From contig DAHVRS010000108.1 in assembly GCA_027322375.1 (NCBI GenBank), forward strand, positions 1-10,472: DNA of 10,472 nucleotides. Direction: 5' to 3'. The translations under genes were made by a program, and so were the position numbers. Shown piece by piece: positions 1 to 6,900 of the stretch. The notes below the pieces were generated by a model. The model did no database searches. It was not told where the DNA came from and saw only the letters and a list, made by a program, of their open reading frames with translations. Positions within the stretch are counted from its first letter, which is position 1. Each line of letters starts with the position of its first letter. The DNA comes from Brachybacterium sp. (lineage in GTDB: Bacteria > Actinomycetota > Actinomycetes > Actinomycetales > Dermabacteraceae).

Positions 1-326
1 CCGACCGCTACCAGCACGAGGCCCACCACCCCGACGCCGCCCACTTCATCGCCTGGGCGCGCGAGCAGGGCCGGCCGCTGATCGCCGTCGACCTCGTCCC
101 CGGCGCCGTCCCGATCGAGCATGCTGTCCTGCCTCAGAACGCCGTGCTGATCGTCGGCCAGGAAGGGCCGGGAGTGAGCCCCGAGCTGCTCGAGGCCGCG
201 GACCTCGTGGTGGGGATCACCCAGTTCGGCTCCACCCGTTCCCTGAACGTCGCCGCCGCGGCCGCGATCGCGATGCACACCTGGGTGCTGCAGCACGCGG
301 AGATCCCCACCGGCCCGCTGCGCTGA
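1..326 (+). CDS. SpoU/TrmH-family RNA 2'-O-ribose methyltransferase, C-terminal part
   Basis: This is the C-terminal 107 residues of a gene that begins before the window; the reading frame starts at base 3 and stops at 324-326. The SpoU/TrmH family uses S-adenosylmethionine to methylate the 2'-OH of a ribose in tRNA or rRNA and has a trefoil-knot SAM site near its C-terminus. Two signature blocks of that knot are visible: LIVGQEGPGVSPELL (family motif 2) and GSTRSLNVAAAAAIAMHTW (motif 3, with the conserved S-L-N-V). The specific RNA target cannot be told from this fragment. It reads in the same direction as the downstream aldolase, and from memory this pairing is common in actinobacteria. A weak stem (332-337 with 353-358) follows the stop but has no T-run, so I do not call it a terminator. 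The family is sure; the subfamily is not. Confidence 0.9.
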   Translation, partial: DRYQHEAHHPDAAHFIAWAREQGRPLIAVDLVPGAVPIEHAVLPQNAVLIVGQEGPGVSPELLEAADLVVGITQFGSTRSLNVAAAAAIAMHTWVLQHAEIPTGPLR

Positions 327-380
327 CCTGCACGGGAATCCTGCTCGCGAGATCCCGTCGGCCGGAGCGGAGCGAGCTCG

Positions 381-446
381 TCCACGACGGACCTGTGACC
401 CTCTCCACGAAGCACCGGTGACCCCGTCCATGAGGGACCAGTGGCC
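381..446 (+). repeat. Three-copy 23-bp-period tandem repeat upstream of the aldolase gene
   Basis: Three related 20-base units start at 381, 404 and 427, each separated by 3 unrelated bases, giving an exact 23-base period. Unit 1 is TCCACGACGGACCTGTGACC. Unit 2 matches it at 17 of 20 positions and unit 3 at 16 of 20. The array ends immediately before the putative promoter of fbaA. Its role is not known. Iterated binding sites for a regulator would fit, and a decayed chance duplication is the alternative. Confidence 0.6.
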
Positions 447-469
447 GGAACGCCTCCAGGGCGCTGTGG

Positions 470-475
470 AACAAT
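470..475 (+). promoter_or_regulatory. Possible -10 hexamer of the aldolase promoter
   Basis: AACAAT lies in the context TGGAACAATG (467-476), and the identical 10-mer occurs in reverse at 4029-4038 directly before another gene. It matches TATAAT at 4 of 6 positions. No convincing -35 hexamer is seen. If it is used, the aldolase leader would be about 65-70 bases. This is inferred from position and from the recurrence of the motif. Confidence 0.35.
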
Positions 476-548
476 GGAAACGATCGGACGACCCCGCACG
501 CCCTGCCGCCGGTCGTCACCGACCCCCATCGACGAAGGAGAGTGCCTC

Positions 549-1577
<1,029 letters not shown>

Positions 1578-1622
1578 GCGTGAGCTGACGGTGTAGAGGT
1601 CGCCTGAGCGGCCCCTCATCGC

Positions 1623-1656
1623 GAAGGACCCCGGAGCTGCTGCTCCGGGGTCCTTC
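1623..1656 (+). terminator. Terminator stem-loop after fbaA
   Basis: A perfect 15-bp stem pairs 1623-1637 (GAAGGACCCCGGAGC) with 1642-1656 around the 4-base loop TGCT. It lies 45 bases after the aldolase stop, and the 3' arm ends in CCTTCTCTGTT, a short mixed pyrimidine tail. It sits between convergent genes and is almost symmetric, so it could also stop transcription arriving from the reverse strand. Confidence 0.8.
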
Positions 1657-1689
1657 TCTGTTGCGGGTGGGGCGGCGCCCGGTGCACGA

Positions 1690-1753
1690 CCCAGAAATGT
1701 CGCCCTACGACCGATGCGCGGCCCAGCATCGGTCGTAGGGCGACATTTCTGGG
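1690..1753. repeat. 28-bp perfect inverted repeat between convergent genes
   Basis: Bases 1690-1717 are the exact reverse complement of 1726-1753, with an 8-base spacer (GCGGCCCA). No mismatch occurs in 28 pairs. Each arm also contains a small internal inverted repeat, GTCG-CCCTA-CGAC, so each arm could fold on itself. It is longer than a usual terminator and lacks a T-run. It may be a second, bidirectional terminator, a dispersed intergenic palindrome, or a protein-bound site. No coding capacity is apparent. Confidence 0.85.
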
Positions 1754-1770
1754 GTGGTACGACGAACAAG

Positions 1771-1819
1771 ACGTGGCTGCCTGCTGGAAAGAGTGCGCCA
1801 TTCCAGCAGTTCGCCACGT
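1771..1819. repeat. Interrupted inverted repeat near the end of the DUF2516 gene
   Basis: ACGTGGC (1771-1777) pairs with GCCACGT (1813-1819), and CTGCTGGAA (1781-1789) pairs with TTCCAGCAG (1801-1809). A symmetric 3x3 mismatch separates the two helices and the loop is 11 bases. It is placed 34 bases beyond the stop of the reverse-strand DUF2516 gene, so a role in ending that transcript is plausible. It is only 17 bases from the 28-bp palindrome and may be part of the same element. Confidence 0.65.
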
Positions 1820-1852
1820 GCCGATTGGTGGTGCGGGGGAGGGCTGGTCAGG

Positions 1853-2170
1853 TCACCAGCGGTTGCCCCGGGCGCGGCCCATGACCTGCTTCAGGGCAGG
1901 CAGGACATCGGCGAGGAAGATGCCCGCGATGATGATCCCGCCCAGCATGAACAGCATCGAGCCGCCGTTGCCGAGCGGGTAGGGCAGGGACAGGAAGCCC
2001 AGCAGCACGGAGACGCCGGTGAGCACGCCCCAGAACACCTTGGTGCGCTTGCCGGCGGCGGTGTAGGCGTCGGCCCGGAAGCGCAGCGCGTTCACGAGCG
2101 CCCAGACCTCGACCGCGAGCAGGACGACGGACAGGACCATGAAGATCCACATCTGGATGACGGCGATCAT
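1853..2170 (-). CDS. DUF2516 family small membrane protein
   Basis: This 105-aa integral membrane protein matches the actinobacterial DUF2516 family in length and pattern; the family has no established function. Three hydrophobic segments are seen, roughly residues 4-28, 45-63 and 71-92. Between the first two lies a short polar loop (RFRADAYTAAGKRTK), including the A-Y-x-A-A-x-K-x-T-K stretch that I recall as typical of the family. The ATG at 2170 has no SD sequence, but TATCCT lies exactly 6 bases upstream, which fits a leaderless transcript starting at or next to the ATG. A later Met (codon at 2150-2152) also lacks an SD and would trim the first helix. It is a single gene, convergent with fbaA, and is separated from the FUSC gene by 138 bases with nothing recognisable in them beyond this promoter. 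Confidence 0.85.
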   Translation of the reverse strand: MIAVIQMWIFMVLSVVLLAVEVWALVNALRFRADAYTAAGKRTKVFWGVLTGVSVLLGFLSLPYPLGNGGSMLFMLGGIIIAGIFLADVLPALKQVMGRARGNRW

Positions 2171-2176
2171 CGGGAC

Positions 2177-2182
2177 AGGATA
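2177..2182 (-). promoter_or_regulatory. Leaderless-type -10 hexamer for the DUF2516 gene
   Basis: On the reverse strand TATCCT (TAnnnT class) is followed by GTCCCG and then the ATG at 2170. The 6-base gap places the expected transcript start on or beside the start codon. No SD is present in the same stretch, and no clear -35 is seen. Confidence 0.45.
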
Positions 2183-2308
2183 CGGGCGGCGGCTGGGGAC
2201 CCGCCGAGCGGCGCGCGGCTGATGGTGCGAGCGGACGACGGGGCGGACGACCGCACTACCCGCGACCGACCAGGCGGCCCCAGCGGCACACCCTGATCGG
2301 CACGCGGC

Positions 2309-3592
2309 TCAGCGGTGGCGATCGGGGTCCGAGCGGTCGGTGATGAGCAGCTCGTGCGCCTCCGTGGTCGCGGGCGGCTCGAGCGCCTTCATCTCGACGG
2401 TGAGGGGGCGGGGCCCGATCGAGTCACCGTCGGAAGCGACCACGAGGCTGGGCAGGAACCGCTTCGCCTCGGCGGCGGTCAGGCCCGTGGCCTGCAGCAG
2501 GTCGATCGCGAGCGAGCGCAGCTGCACGGTGAGGGTGACGCCCTCGAAGTGCCCGGCGCGCCCGGGTCGCAGCCCTTCATCGTTGCGCAGCAGCATCTCG
2601 GGGGTGAGATAGGAGCCGTACAGCCGCAGCTTCCGGCGGGCCTCGGTGAAGTCGACCTCCTCATGGGAGACGGCGGTGCTGAGCTCCTGGACGGCGTCGC
2701 GCGCGGCGAGGAGTGCGTCGGCGAGGGTCGAGTGGGCGTCTCCCCGCACCGCCTCGAGGAACTCGACCTGGCGCCGGGCGATGACGCGCATGTTCCGCAT
2801 CGCCCGGTCGGAGCCGACCAGCAGGTGCTGCAGGCGGCTGACGTCGTGGGCGTGGCGGAGGTTGGTGGGGGAGAAGGTGGACATCTCGTCGGCGACGTCG
2901 TTGGCGAGCTTCCACTCGTCGGTGTACTTCTGGGAGACCTCGCGCAGAGTGCGCAGCGCCGCGCGGGCCACGTCCCGGTCACCGCTGCGCGCGGACAGGG
3001 CGAGGCTGACCAGCGTGTCCTCGAGCTCTCGGTAGAAGGAGCGTGCGGCCCGGCTCTGCAGGCGGCGTGGATCCCCGGAGAGCAGCAGGTGGATCACGAT
3101 CGCGACGCTCACGCCGGTCAGGGCGTCCAGCACGCGCCCGCCCGGCGTCATCGAGGGGGTGACGGGCATGATCATCACCAGCAGGGATTGGATCGCGACC
3201 TGGAAGCCGAAGAGGTTGCTCGAGTCGATGAAGCGCGCGAGCATCCCCGCCCCGAAGACGATCACGAGGATCTGCCAGGTGCCGGAGCCGAGCAGGCCCC
3301 GCATGAACTCGCCCAGCAGCACCCCGAGCATCACGCCGCAGGACATCTCGACGATCTTGCGCATCTTCTTCTCGATGCCGAAGCCGATGATGATGAACGC
3401 GACGATCGAGGAGAAGAACGGGTGCTCGTGACCCCAGATCAGGCCGCTGACCAGGTAGGCGAGGGACGCGGCGACCGCGGCGCGCAGCACGGTCAGCGCG
3501 TCGTTGCGGCCGCGGGAGGTGCCCTGGAGGAGCCAGCCTGTCACGGCGGTGCGCACCCGCTCGAGCCGCGACGTGGCAGCAGGGGTGGTCAT
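2309..3592 (-). CDS. FUSC-type (aromatic acid exporter-like) membrane protein
   Basis: This 427-aa protein has an N-terminal half with about six hydrophobic segments (around residues 32-52, 58-73, 80-101, 106-119, 128-145 and 153-171). A long hydrophilic C-terminal half (about 175-427) is rich in charged and helical sequence. This layout fits the FUSC / ArAE superfamily, whose members include aromatic-acid and fusaric-acid efflux proteins. The segments AFIIIGFGIEKKMRK and CGVMLGVLLGEFMRGLLGSG resemble the first repeat of such proteins. The actual substrate is unknown. The start at 3592 overlaps the stop of the upstream 144-aa gene as ATGA, implying translational coupling. A GGTGACGG stretch just ahead may serve as a weak SD. 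The longer open frame upstream is out of frame with the real neighbour and is rejected. Expression probably depends on the promoter before the 144-aa gene. Confidence 0.8.
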   Translation of the reverse strand: MTTPAATSRLERVRTAVTGWLLQGTSRGRNDALTVLRAAVAASLAYLVSGLIWGHEHPFFSSIVAFIIIGFGIEKKMRKIVEMSCGVMLGVLLGEFMRGLLGSGTWQILVIVFGAGMLARFIDSSNLFGFQVAIQSLLVMIMPVTPSMTPGGRVLDALTGVSVAIVIHLLLSGDPRRLQSRAARSFYRELEDTLVSLALSARSGDRDVARAALRTLREVSQKYTDEWKLANDVADEMSTFSPTNLRHAHDVSRLQHLLVGSDRAMRNMRVIARRQVEFLEAVRGDAHSTLADALLAARDAVQELSTAVSHEEVDFTEARRKLRLYGSYLTPEMLLRNDEGLRPGRAGHFEGVTLTVQLRSLAIDLLQATGLTAAEAKRFLPSLVVASDGDSIGPRPLTVEMKALEPPATTEAHELLITDRSDPDRHR

Positions 3593-4023
3593 GCCGTCAC
3601 CGGGTCCGTAAGCCGCATGTCCAGCAGCTCCTGGAGGGCGAAGCTGTCCCCGTCGCGGCCGCCGCGGCCCACGATCATCGGGGCCGGGCTCGGCTCGGGG
3701 GTCGCGCCCAGCAGGCGGGAGCGCAGGCCACCGTCCACGCGCAGCACGTAGTAGCGGCCCTCCGCGTCCACGGCGAGGGAGCGGTCGTGCTTGAGATACC
3801 AGCCCTCGAGGCCGGTGCGGAGCGTGCCGCTGCCGCGATAGGGGCGGGCGCGCAGCGGCACGGGCGCGATGCCGGCGGCGCGATACCGCTCCACCGCCTC
3901 GCGGATCAGCGCGGTCGCCTCGAGGTGCTCCTGCTCCCGCGCGGCCTGCAGCGCCTGCTCCTTCGCCGCGAACACCTCCTGGCGCCGCCGGCTCCATTCC
4001 TGCTGCTCGCTTGGGGAGGTCAT
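3589..4023 (-). CDS. Conserved hypothetical protein, coiled-coil N-terminus, coupled to the FUSC gene
   Basis: This 144-aa soluble protein has no signal peptide or membrane segment. Residues 5-50 are strongly helical and charged (QQEWSRRRQEVFAAKEQALQ and onward), probably a coiled coil. The rest is a small compact domain with ARPYRGSGTLRTGLEGWYLK, an AVDAEGRYYVL strand pair, and a GRGGRDGDSFALQELLDMRL ending. The G-x-G-x-x-R-T-G-x-x-G-W-Y-L block looks like a conserved actinobacterial family I have seen without a function; I do not assign one. Its TGA overlaps the FUSC start by 4 bases, so the two proteins are probably made in step and may act together. The ATG at 4023 lacks a convincing SD but has AACAAT exactly 6 bases upstream. 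Confidence 0.75.
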   Translation of the reverse strand: MTSPSEQQEWSRRRQEVFAAKEQALQAAREQEHLEATALIREAVERYRAAGIAPVPLRARPYRGSGTLRTGLEGWYLKHDRSLAVDAEGRYYVLRVDGGLRSRLLGATPEPSPAPMIVGRGGRDGDSFALQELLDMRLTDPVTA

Positions 4024-4029
4024 GCCCTC

Positions 4030-4035
4030 ATTGTT
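4030..4035 (-). promoter_or_regulatory. Leaderless-type -10 hexamer for the 144-aa gene
   Basis: On the reverse strand AACAAT is followed by GAGGGC and the ATG at 4023. The surrounding 10-mer TGGAACAATG (4029-4038) also occurs forward at 467-476 before fbaA. The small inverted repeat CCAGG-TGCG-CCTGG (4036-4049) overlaps its upstream side and could be an operator; that part is speculative. Confidence 0.4.
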
Positions 4036-4107
4036 CCAGGTGCGCCTGGGCTCCGCGCGGGGTTGTGGTGGGGGAGCGGTGGCGGGACCGTGAAGGATCC
4101 CGTGCCG

Positions 4108-4140
4108 CCGCCCGCGGGAAGCGCAGCCGCTCCCGGGCGG
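4108..4140 (-). terminator. Possible GC-rich stem-loop after the ygfZ-like gene
   Basis: About 12 pairs form between 4108-4122 and 4129-4140, with a 2-base bulge and a 1-base bulge and a 6-base loop. It lies 40-70 bases past the stop of the reverse-strand gene, where a terminator is expected. It has no T-run, and such stems are common by chance at this GC content. Confidence 0.3.
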
Positions 4141-4179
4141 GTCGGCTGTTCGCTGACGGATGCGCCGACTCCGCGCGGG

Positions 4180-5301
4180 TCAGAGCTTCGCGGTCTTGGG
4201 GCGGGCGCCGTGCTCGCGCGGCAGCACGATCGGCTCCTGGGAGGCGTCGATCCAGGCGGAGGCCTCCTCGCCGTCGGCCTCGCTGACAAGGACCTGCACC
4301 GACAAGGGTGCGTCCAGCGGCGTTGCCCGGCGCACCACCGCGAGCGCGATGGGGCCGAGGTCGGCGTGCAGCGAGGACGAGGTGACGGTGCCGACGGCCT
4401 TGCCGTCCGGCCCGCCGAGGGTGACCTGCCCGCCGGGGGCGACGGGGATGTCCTGAGAGCCGTCGAGGTGCAGCATCACGAGGCGGCGCGGCGGCTGGCC
4501 GAGGTTGAGGACCTTCGCGACGGTCTCCTGGCCGCGGTAGCAGCCCTTGGTGGTGTGCACGGTGGTGCGCAGCAGGTCGAGCTCGTGCGGGATGGTGCGC
4601 TCGTCGACCTCGCGGCGGGCCCGGGCACGGTGGTCCGCGATGCGCAGCGCCTCCCAGGAGCTCATCCCGGCCAGGTGCTCGGGGCGCCACGGCAGGGCCG
4701 CGAGCGCCTCGGCGTCCAGCACGGTGAGCACGGCGCCGACGGGGTCCTCGGGGTCGGGGCCGTAGGCGACGCCGCCGGGGGCGACCTCGGGCCACGGCTC
4801 GGACCAGACCGCCACCGGGGCGGGCAGGTCCAGGTCCGTGAGCACCTCGCTAGCGGGGGCGAGGGCACCGAGGACGCGCAGGTCATCGCGATCGATCAGC
4901 TCGACCCGGGCGGCGAAGCGCATCATCTCGAGGTACTGGCGCAGCCCGGCACGGCAGTCCGCATCGAGCACCAGCAGCAGCGCGTCCTCGTCGATCACGA
5001 CGCTCGAGGCGAGATGCTCGACCCGGCCCTGCGGGGACAGCACCGCGAAGGAGGCGGAGGAGCCGACGGGCGTGCCCTCGACGATCTGGCTGGTGATGGT
5101 GGTGAGCCAGGAGCGGGCGTCGGCGCCGCGCACCTCGAGCAGCTCGAACTGGCCGAGGTCCACGACGGCGCGGCCGTCGAGCAGGCGGCGCTGCTCGCGC
5201 AGCGGGGCGCCGTAGTGCACGGGGATGGCGGCGTCGGGACCTTCCCCGAGCACCGCTCCGGTGCGCAGCAGGGGAACCACGGGACGAACCTTCTCAGGCA
5301 C
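4180..5301 (-). CDS. ygfZ: YgfZ/GcvT domain folate-binding protein
   Basis: This 373-aa protein belongs to the YgfZ (COG0354) branch of the GcvT aminomethyltransferase fold. Known members bind tetrahydrofolate and help build or repair certain Fe-S enzymes; they do not cleave glycine. The diagnostic K-G-C-[FY]-x-G-Q-E signature is intact as KGCYRGQE at 252-259, within TTKGCYRGQETVAKVLNLGQ, with C254 as the key cysteine. The family-typical stretch W-E-A-L-R-I ... IPHEL precedes it (216-241), and a small C-terminal barrel domain follows from about 270. The GTG start at 5301 has GGAG 7 bases upstream. It overlaps the end of the nitrobindin-like gene by 8 bases (GTGCCTGA), so the two are in one operon. 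Actinobacterial members are often annotated as aminomethyltransferases or glycine cleavage T proteins, which is misleading. Confidence 0.92.
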   Translation of the reverse strand: MPEKVRPVVPLLRTGAVLGEGPDAAIPVHYGAPLREQRRLLDGRAVVDLGQFELLEVRGADARSWLTTITSQIVEGTPVGSSASFAVLSPQGRVEHLASSVVIDEDALLLVLDADCRAGLRQYLEMMRFAARVELIDRDDLRVLGALAPASEVLTDLDLPAPVAVWSEPWPEVAPGGVAYGPDPEDPVGAVLTVLDAEALAALPWRPEHLAGMSSWEALRIADHRARARREVDERTIPHELDLLRTTVHTTKGCYRGQETVAKVLNLGQPPRRLVMLHLDGSQDIPVAPGGQVTLGGPDGKAVGTVTSSSLHADLGPIALAVVRRATPLDAPLSVQVLVSEADGEEASAWIDASQEPIVLPREHGARPKTAKL

Positions 5302-5923
5302 GATGCATCTCCAGGGACAGCAGGGGGGTGAGGGCGGTCTCGCCGGGCTGGCCCCCGGGGACCTCGGTGCGGTGCTCCCACAGCCACATGAGCCGTCCGC
5401 TCACGTAGCCGAAGAGGCGGGTGGCGATGACCTCGCCGTCGGAGCCGGCAAGGGCGAGGCGGGCGCGTGGCCCGCGGACCTCTCCGGCCCAGTCCTCGGC
5501 GACGTCGTCGCGGGAGAAGCGGGCCGCGAGGCGGTGCGAGAGCCAGCTCTCGGGGGTGCCGGGGCGGGCGGCCTCGGCGGCGGCGCGATCCTGGCCCGGC
5601 AGCATCTCGCCGACGGTCCAGATCCCGCTCTCGCGGTGCAGGAGGCGGCGCTCGCCGGAGCCGTCAGGGGCGGGGCGGGGCGCCTCGTCACGGGCGAAGG
5701 CGCTCGTGGGCGGCAGCGGGGCGGGGGCGTCGACCCGGTAGGTCGTCGCACTCCACTCCAGCGTGCCGTCCTCGCGGGCGCTGCACTCGAGCGTCTGCTC
5801 GAGGCGGGCGTCAGGCTCCCCCTCCGTGGTGGAGGTGAGGGCACCGCTGCCCTCCCAGGACCCGATCAGCCAGGCCAGCGGGTAGAGCGACTCCGGCAGG
5901 GAGGTGTCGAGCGTGATGGGCAT
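5294..5923 (-). CDS. Ferric nitrobindin-like protein (FABP/DUF1794 family), probable heme-less type
   Basis: This 209-aa protein belongs to the nitrobindin-like beta-barrel family (DUF1794, THAP4 heme-binding-like, often labelled FABP family). The N-terminal signature LAWLIGSWEGSGA (16-28, G-x-W-x-G-x-G) is clear, and the alternating strand pattern runs to the end. Heme-binding members isomerise peroxynitrite and use a histidine near the C-terminus, usually in a context like L-T-P-H-L-x-A-E-L. Here the matching segment reads LTPLLSLEM (198-206), so the ligand position appears to be leucine 201. UniProt treats such histidine-lacking members as 'ferric nitrobindin-like'. If so, the ligand of the barrel may not be heme. 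The ATG at 5923 has GAAGGAA (5928-5934) 4 bases upstream. It lies between the 33-aa membrane peptide gene (19-base gap) and ygfZ (8-base overlap). Confidence 0.88.
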   Translation of the reverse strand: MPITLDTSLPESLYPLAWLIGSWEGSGALTSTTEGEPDARLEQTLECSAREDGTLEWSATTYRVDAPAPLPPTSAFARDEAPRPAPDGSGERRLLHRESGIWTVGEMLPGQDRAAAEAARPGTPESWLSHRLAARFSRDDVAEDWAGEVRGPRARLALAGSDGEVIATRLFGYVSGRLMWLWEHRTEVPGGQPGETALTPLLSLEMHRA

Positions 5924-5942
5924 CGAGTTCCTTCGCGGCCGC

Positions 5943-6044
5943 TCAGCGCTCGAAGAGGCGGGCGAGCACGAGGGCGGCGAAGGCGAAGGTGCCGAGGCCG
6001 ACGAGGACGACGAGGGCGATGAAGAACAGCGAGAGCGCGGACAT
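5943..6044 (-). CDS. 33-aa single-helix membrane peptide
   Basis: A short reading frame runs from the ATG at 6044 to the TGA at 5943-5945. The peptide begins MSALSLFFIALVVLVGLG, continues as one uninterrupted hydrophobic helix to about residue 28, and ends in the positively charged tail ARLFER. It has no similarity I recognise. Support comes from context: it points the same way as the nitrobindin-like gene, ends 19 bases before it with that gene's SD in the gap, and has a TAGACT hexamer exactly 6 bases before its ATG, matching the leaderless pattern of two other genes here. The composition is what a small membrane protein needs rather than what random GC-rich DNA gives. It may act as a membrane-bound regulator or a partner of the downstream proteins; that is speculation. 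Confidence 0.65.
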   Translation of the reverse strand: MSALSLFFIALVVLVGLGTFAFAALVLARLFER

Positions 6045-6050
6045 GGCCGC

Positions 6051-6056
6051 AGTCTA
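6051..6056 (-). promoter_or_regulatory. Leaderless-type -10 hexamer for the small peptide / nitrobindin / ygfZ operon
   Basis: On the reverse strand TAGACT is followed by GCGGCC and the ATG at 6044. The octamer TAGACTGC recurs twice in reverse in the 6971-6998 repeat. No SD precedes the ATG, and no clear -35 is visible. Confidence 0.45.
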
Positions 6057-6153
6057 TCGTCCGCAGACCGTCCCGCGGCGGGCCCTCAGAACGCGAGCGA
6101 GGCGTGCGAGGCGGCGGGGGAGCGGCCGAGGGCCCCGGCCGACGCGAGGGCTC

Positions 6154-6900
6154 TCAGAGCAGCAGCACGGCGAGGTGCGCGGCGACGCCGATCGTCGCGA
6201 CGGGCACCGTGGCGACCGCGAGGGAGGGGACCGATTCGCGGGAGACGAGGGAGGAGCCGACGAGCAGATGTGCGCAGCCGCCGCCGATCATCGTGATCGC
6301 CCCCACGAGCCCTCCGAGCAACGGTGAGACCCCGACCAGTGTGCTGAGCAGCACGGCGGCGAGCGCGGCCCCGACCACGGCGGCGAGACCGAAGCGCGGC
6401 AGGGACGGCAGCGGGAGCGTGTTCAGCAGCAGCGTCGCGGCCATCCCAGCGGCGAGCGCGGTCACCACTCCCGTGGTCCCGCCAGCGAGCGCCCCGCTCT
6501 GGGCGAGCACCCAGCACGCACTGATCCCGGCGACGAAGACTCCCGCGACGGTGCCGGTGAGGGAGTGGGTGAGGTCTCGTCGCTCGGAGCGCAGCATCTG
6601 GTGGAGGAAGGAGGCGAGCACACCGGCCGCGCACACCATCACCACGCCGGTCAGCGGAATGAACCGCTCGGGGGTGACCACGGTGACGAGCGCGGCGAGG
6701 ATGCCGGTCCCCGCGACCACGGCCCGGGTCCCGCCGGGGGAGGGGAGCTCGAGCAGGTCCGGCCAGGCCATCCCCAGCAGCAGCGAGAGCAGCCCGACCA
6801 CGGCGGCCATCAGCGCAGGGGAGAGCTCACCCGTGAGGGAGACGACGCCGATCAGCATCGCGAGGGCGGCACCGAGAGGGGCGCGCTCGGGGACGGTCAA
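6154..6900 (-). CDS. Polytopic membrane protein of unknown function
   Basis: This protein has about 248 residues, nearly all hydrophobic and Ala/Gly/Leu/Val-rich, with roughly seven or eight membrane segments. The clearest polar loop is HQMLRSERRDLTHSLTGTVAG, mid-protein, which resembles a loop I recall from a conserved but uncharacterised actinobacterial membrane family. No transport motif or catalytic residue is evident, so I assign no function. The open frame extends to a GTG at 6936, which would give 260 aa, but that start has no SD. I prefer the TTG at 6900, which has GGGAGG (6906-6911) 5 bases upstream and removes only a charged 12-residue extension. It is divergent from mshD. The shared 148-184-base region contains a duplicated 13-bp element. 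It is separated from the small-peptide operon by 109 bases. Confidence 0.75.
   Translation of the reverse strand: MTVPERAPLGAALAMLIGVVSLTGELSPALMAAVVGLLSLLLGMAWPDLLELPSPGGTRAVVAGTGILAALVTVVTPERFIPLTGVVMVCAAGVLASFLHQMLRSERRDLTHSLTGTVAGVFVAGISACWVLAQSGALAGGTTGVVTALAAGMAATLLLNTLPLPSLPRFGLAAVVGAALAAVLLSTLVGVSPLLGGLVGAITMIGGGCAHLLVGSSLVSRESVPSLAVATVPVATIGVAAHLAVLLL

Noticed and set aside
332..358. Possible terminator after the SpoU-type gene
   Set aside because: The stem is only 6 bp (8 with a bulge), with a large loop and no T-run.
441..548. N-terminal extension of the aldolase from an ATG at 441
   Set aside because: It has no SD, it overlaps the tandem repeat and putative promoter, and the family N-terminus begins at the SD-backed ATG at 549.
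2315..3751. 478-aa forward open frame opposite the FUSC gene
   Set aside because: Gly/Glu/Asp/His-rich composition is typical of the complement of GC-rich coding DNA. It spans two real reverse genes that have membrane segments and a coupled start.
3593..3997. N-terminal extension of the FUSC protein
   Set aside because: It is a frame-shifted read of the 144-aa gene, and the ATGA junction gives the natural start.
3787..5331. 514-aa forward open frame opposite ygfZ and the 144-aa gene
   Set aside because: It covers parts of two genes plus a gap, and the opposite strand carries the diagnostic KGCYRGQE motif. It has no domain of its own.
6080..6135. Inverted repeat GGGCCCTC / GAGGGCCC with a 40-base spacer
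   Set aside because: Eight GC-rich pairs with a long spacer are expected by chance at this composition; there is no T-run and no clear partner function.
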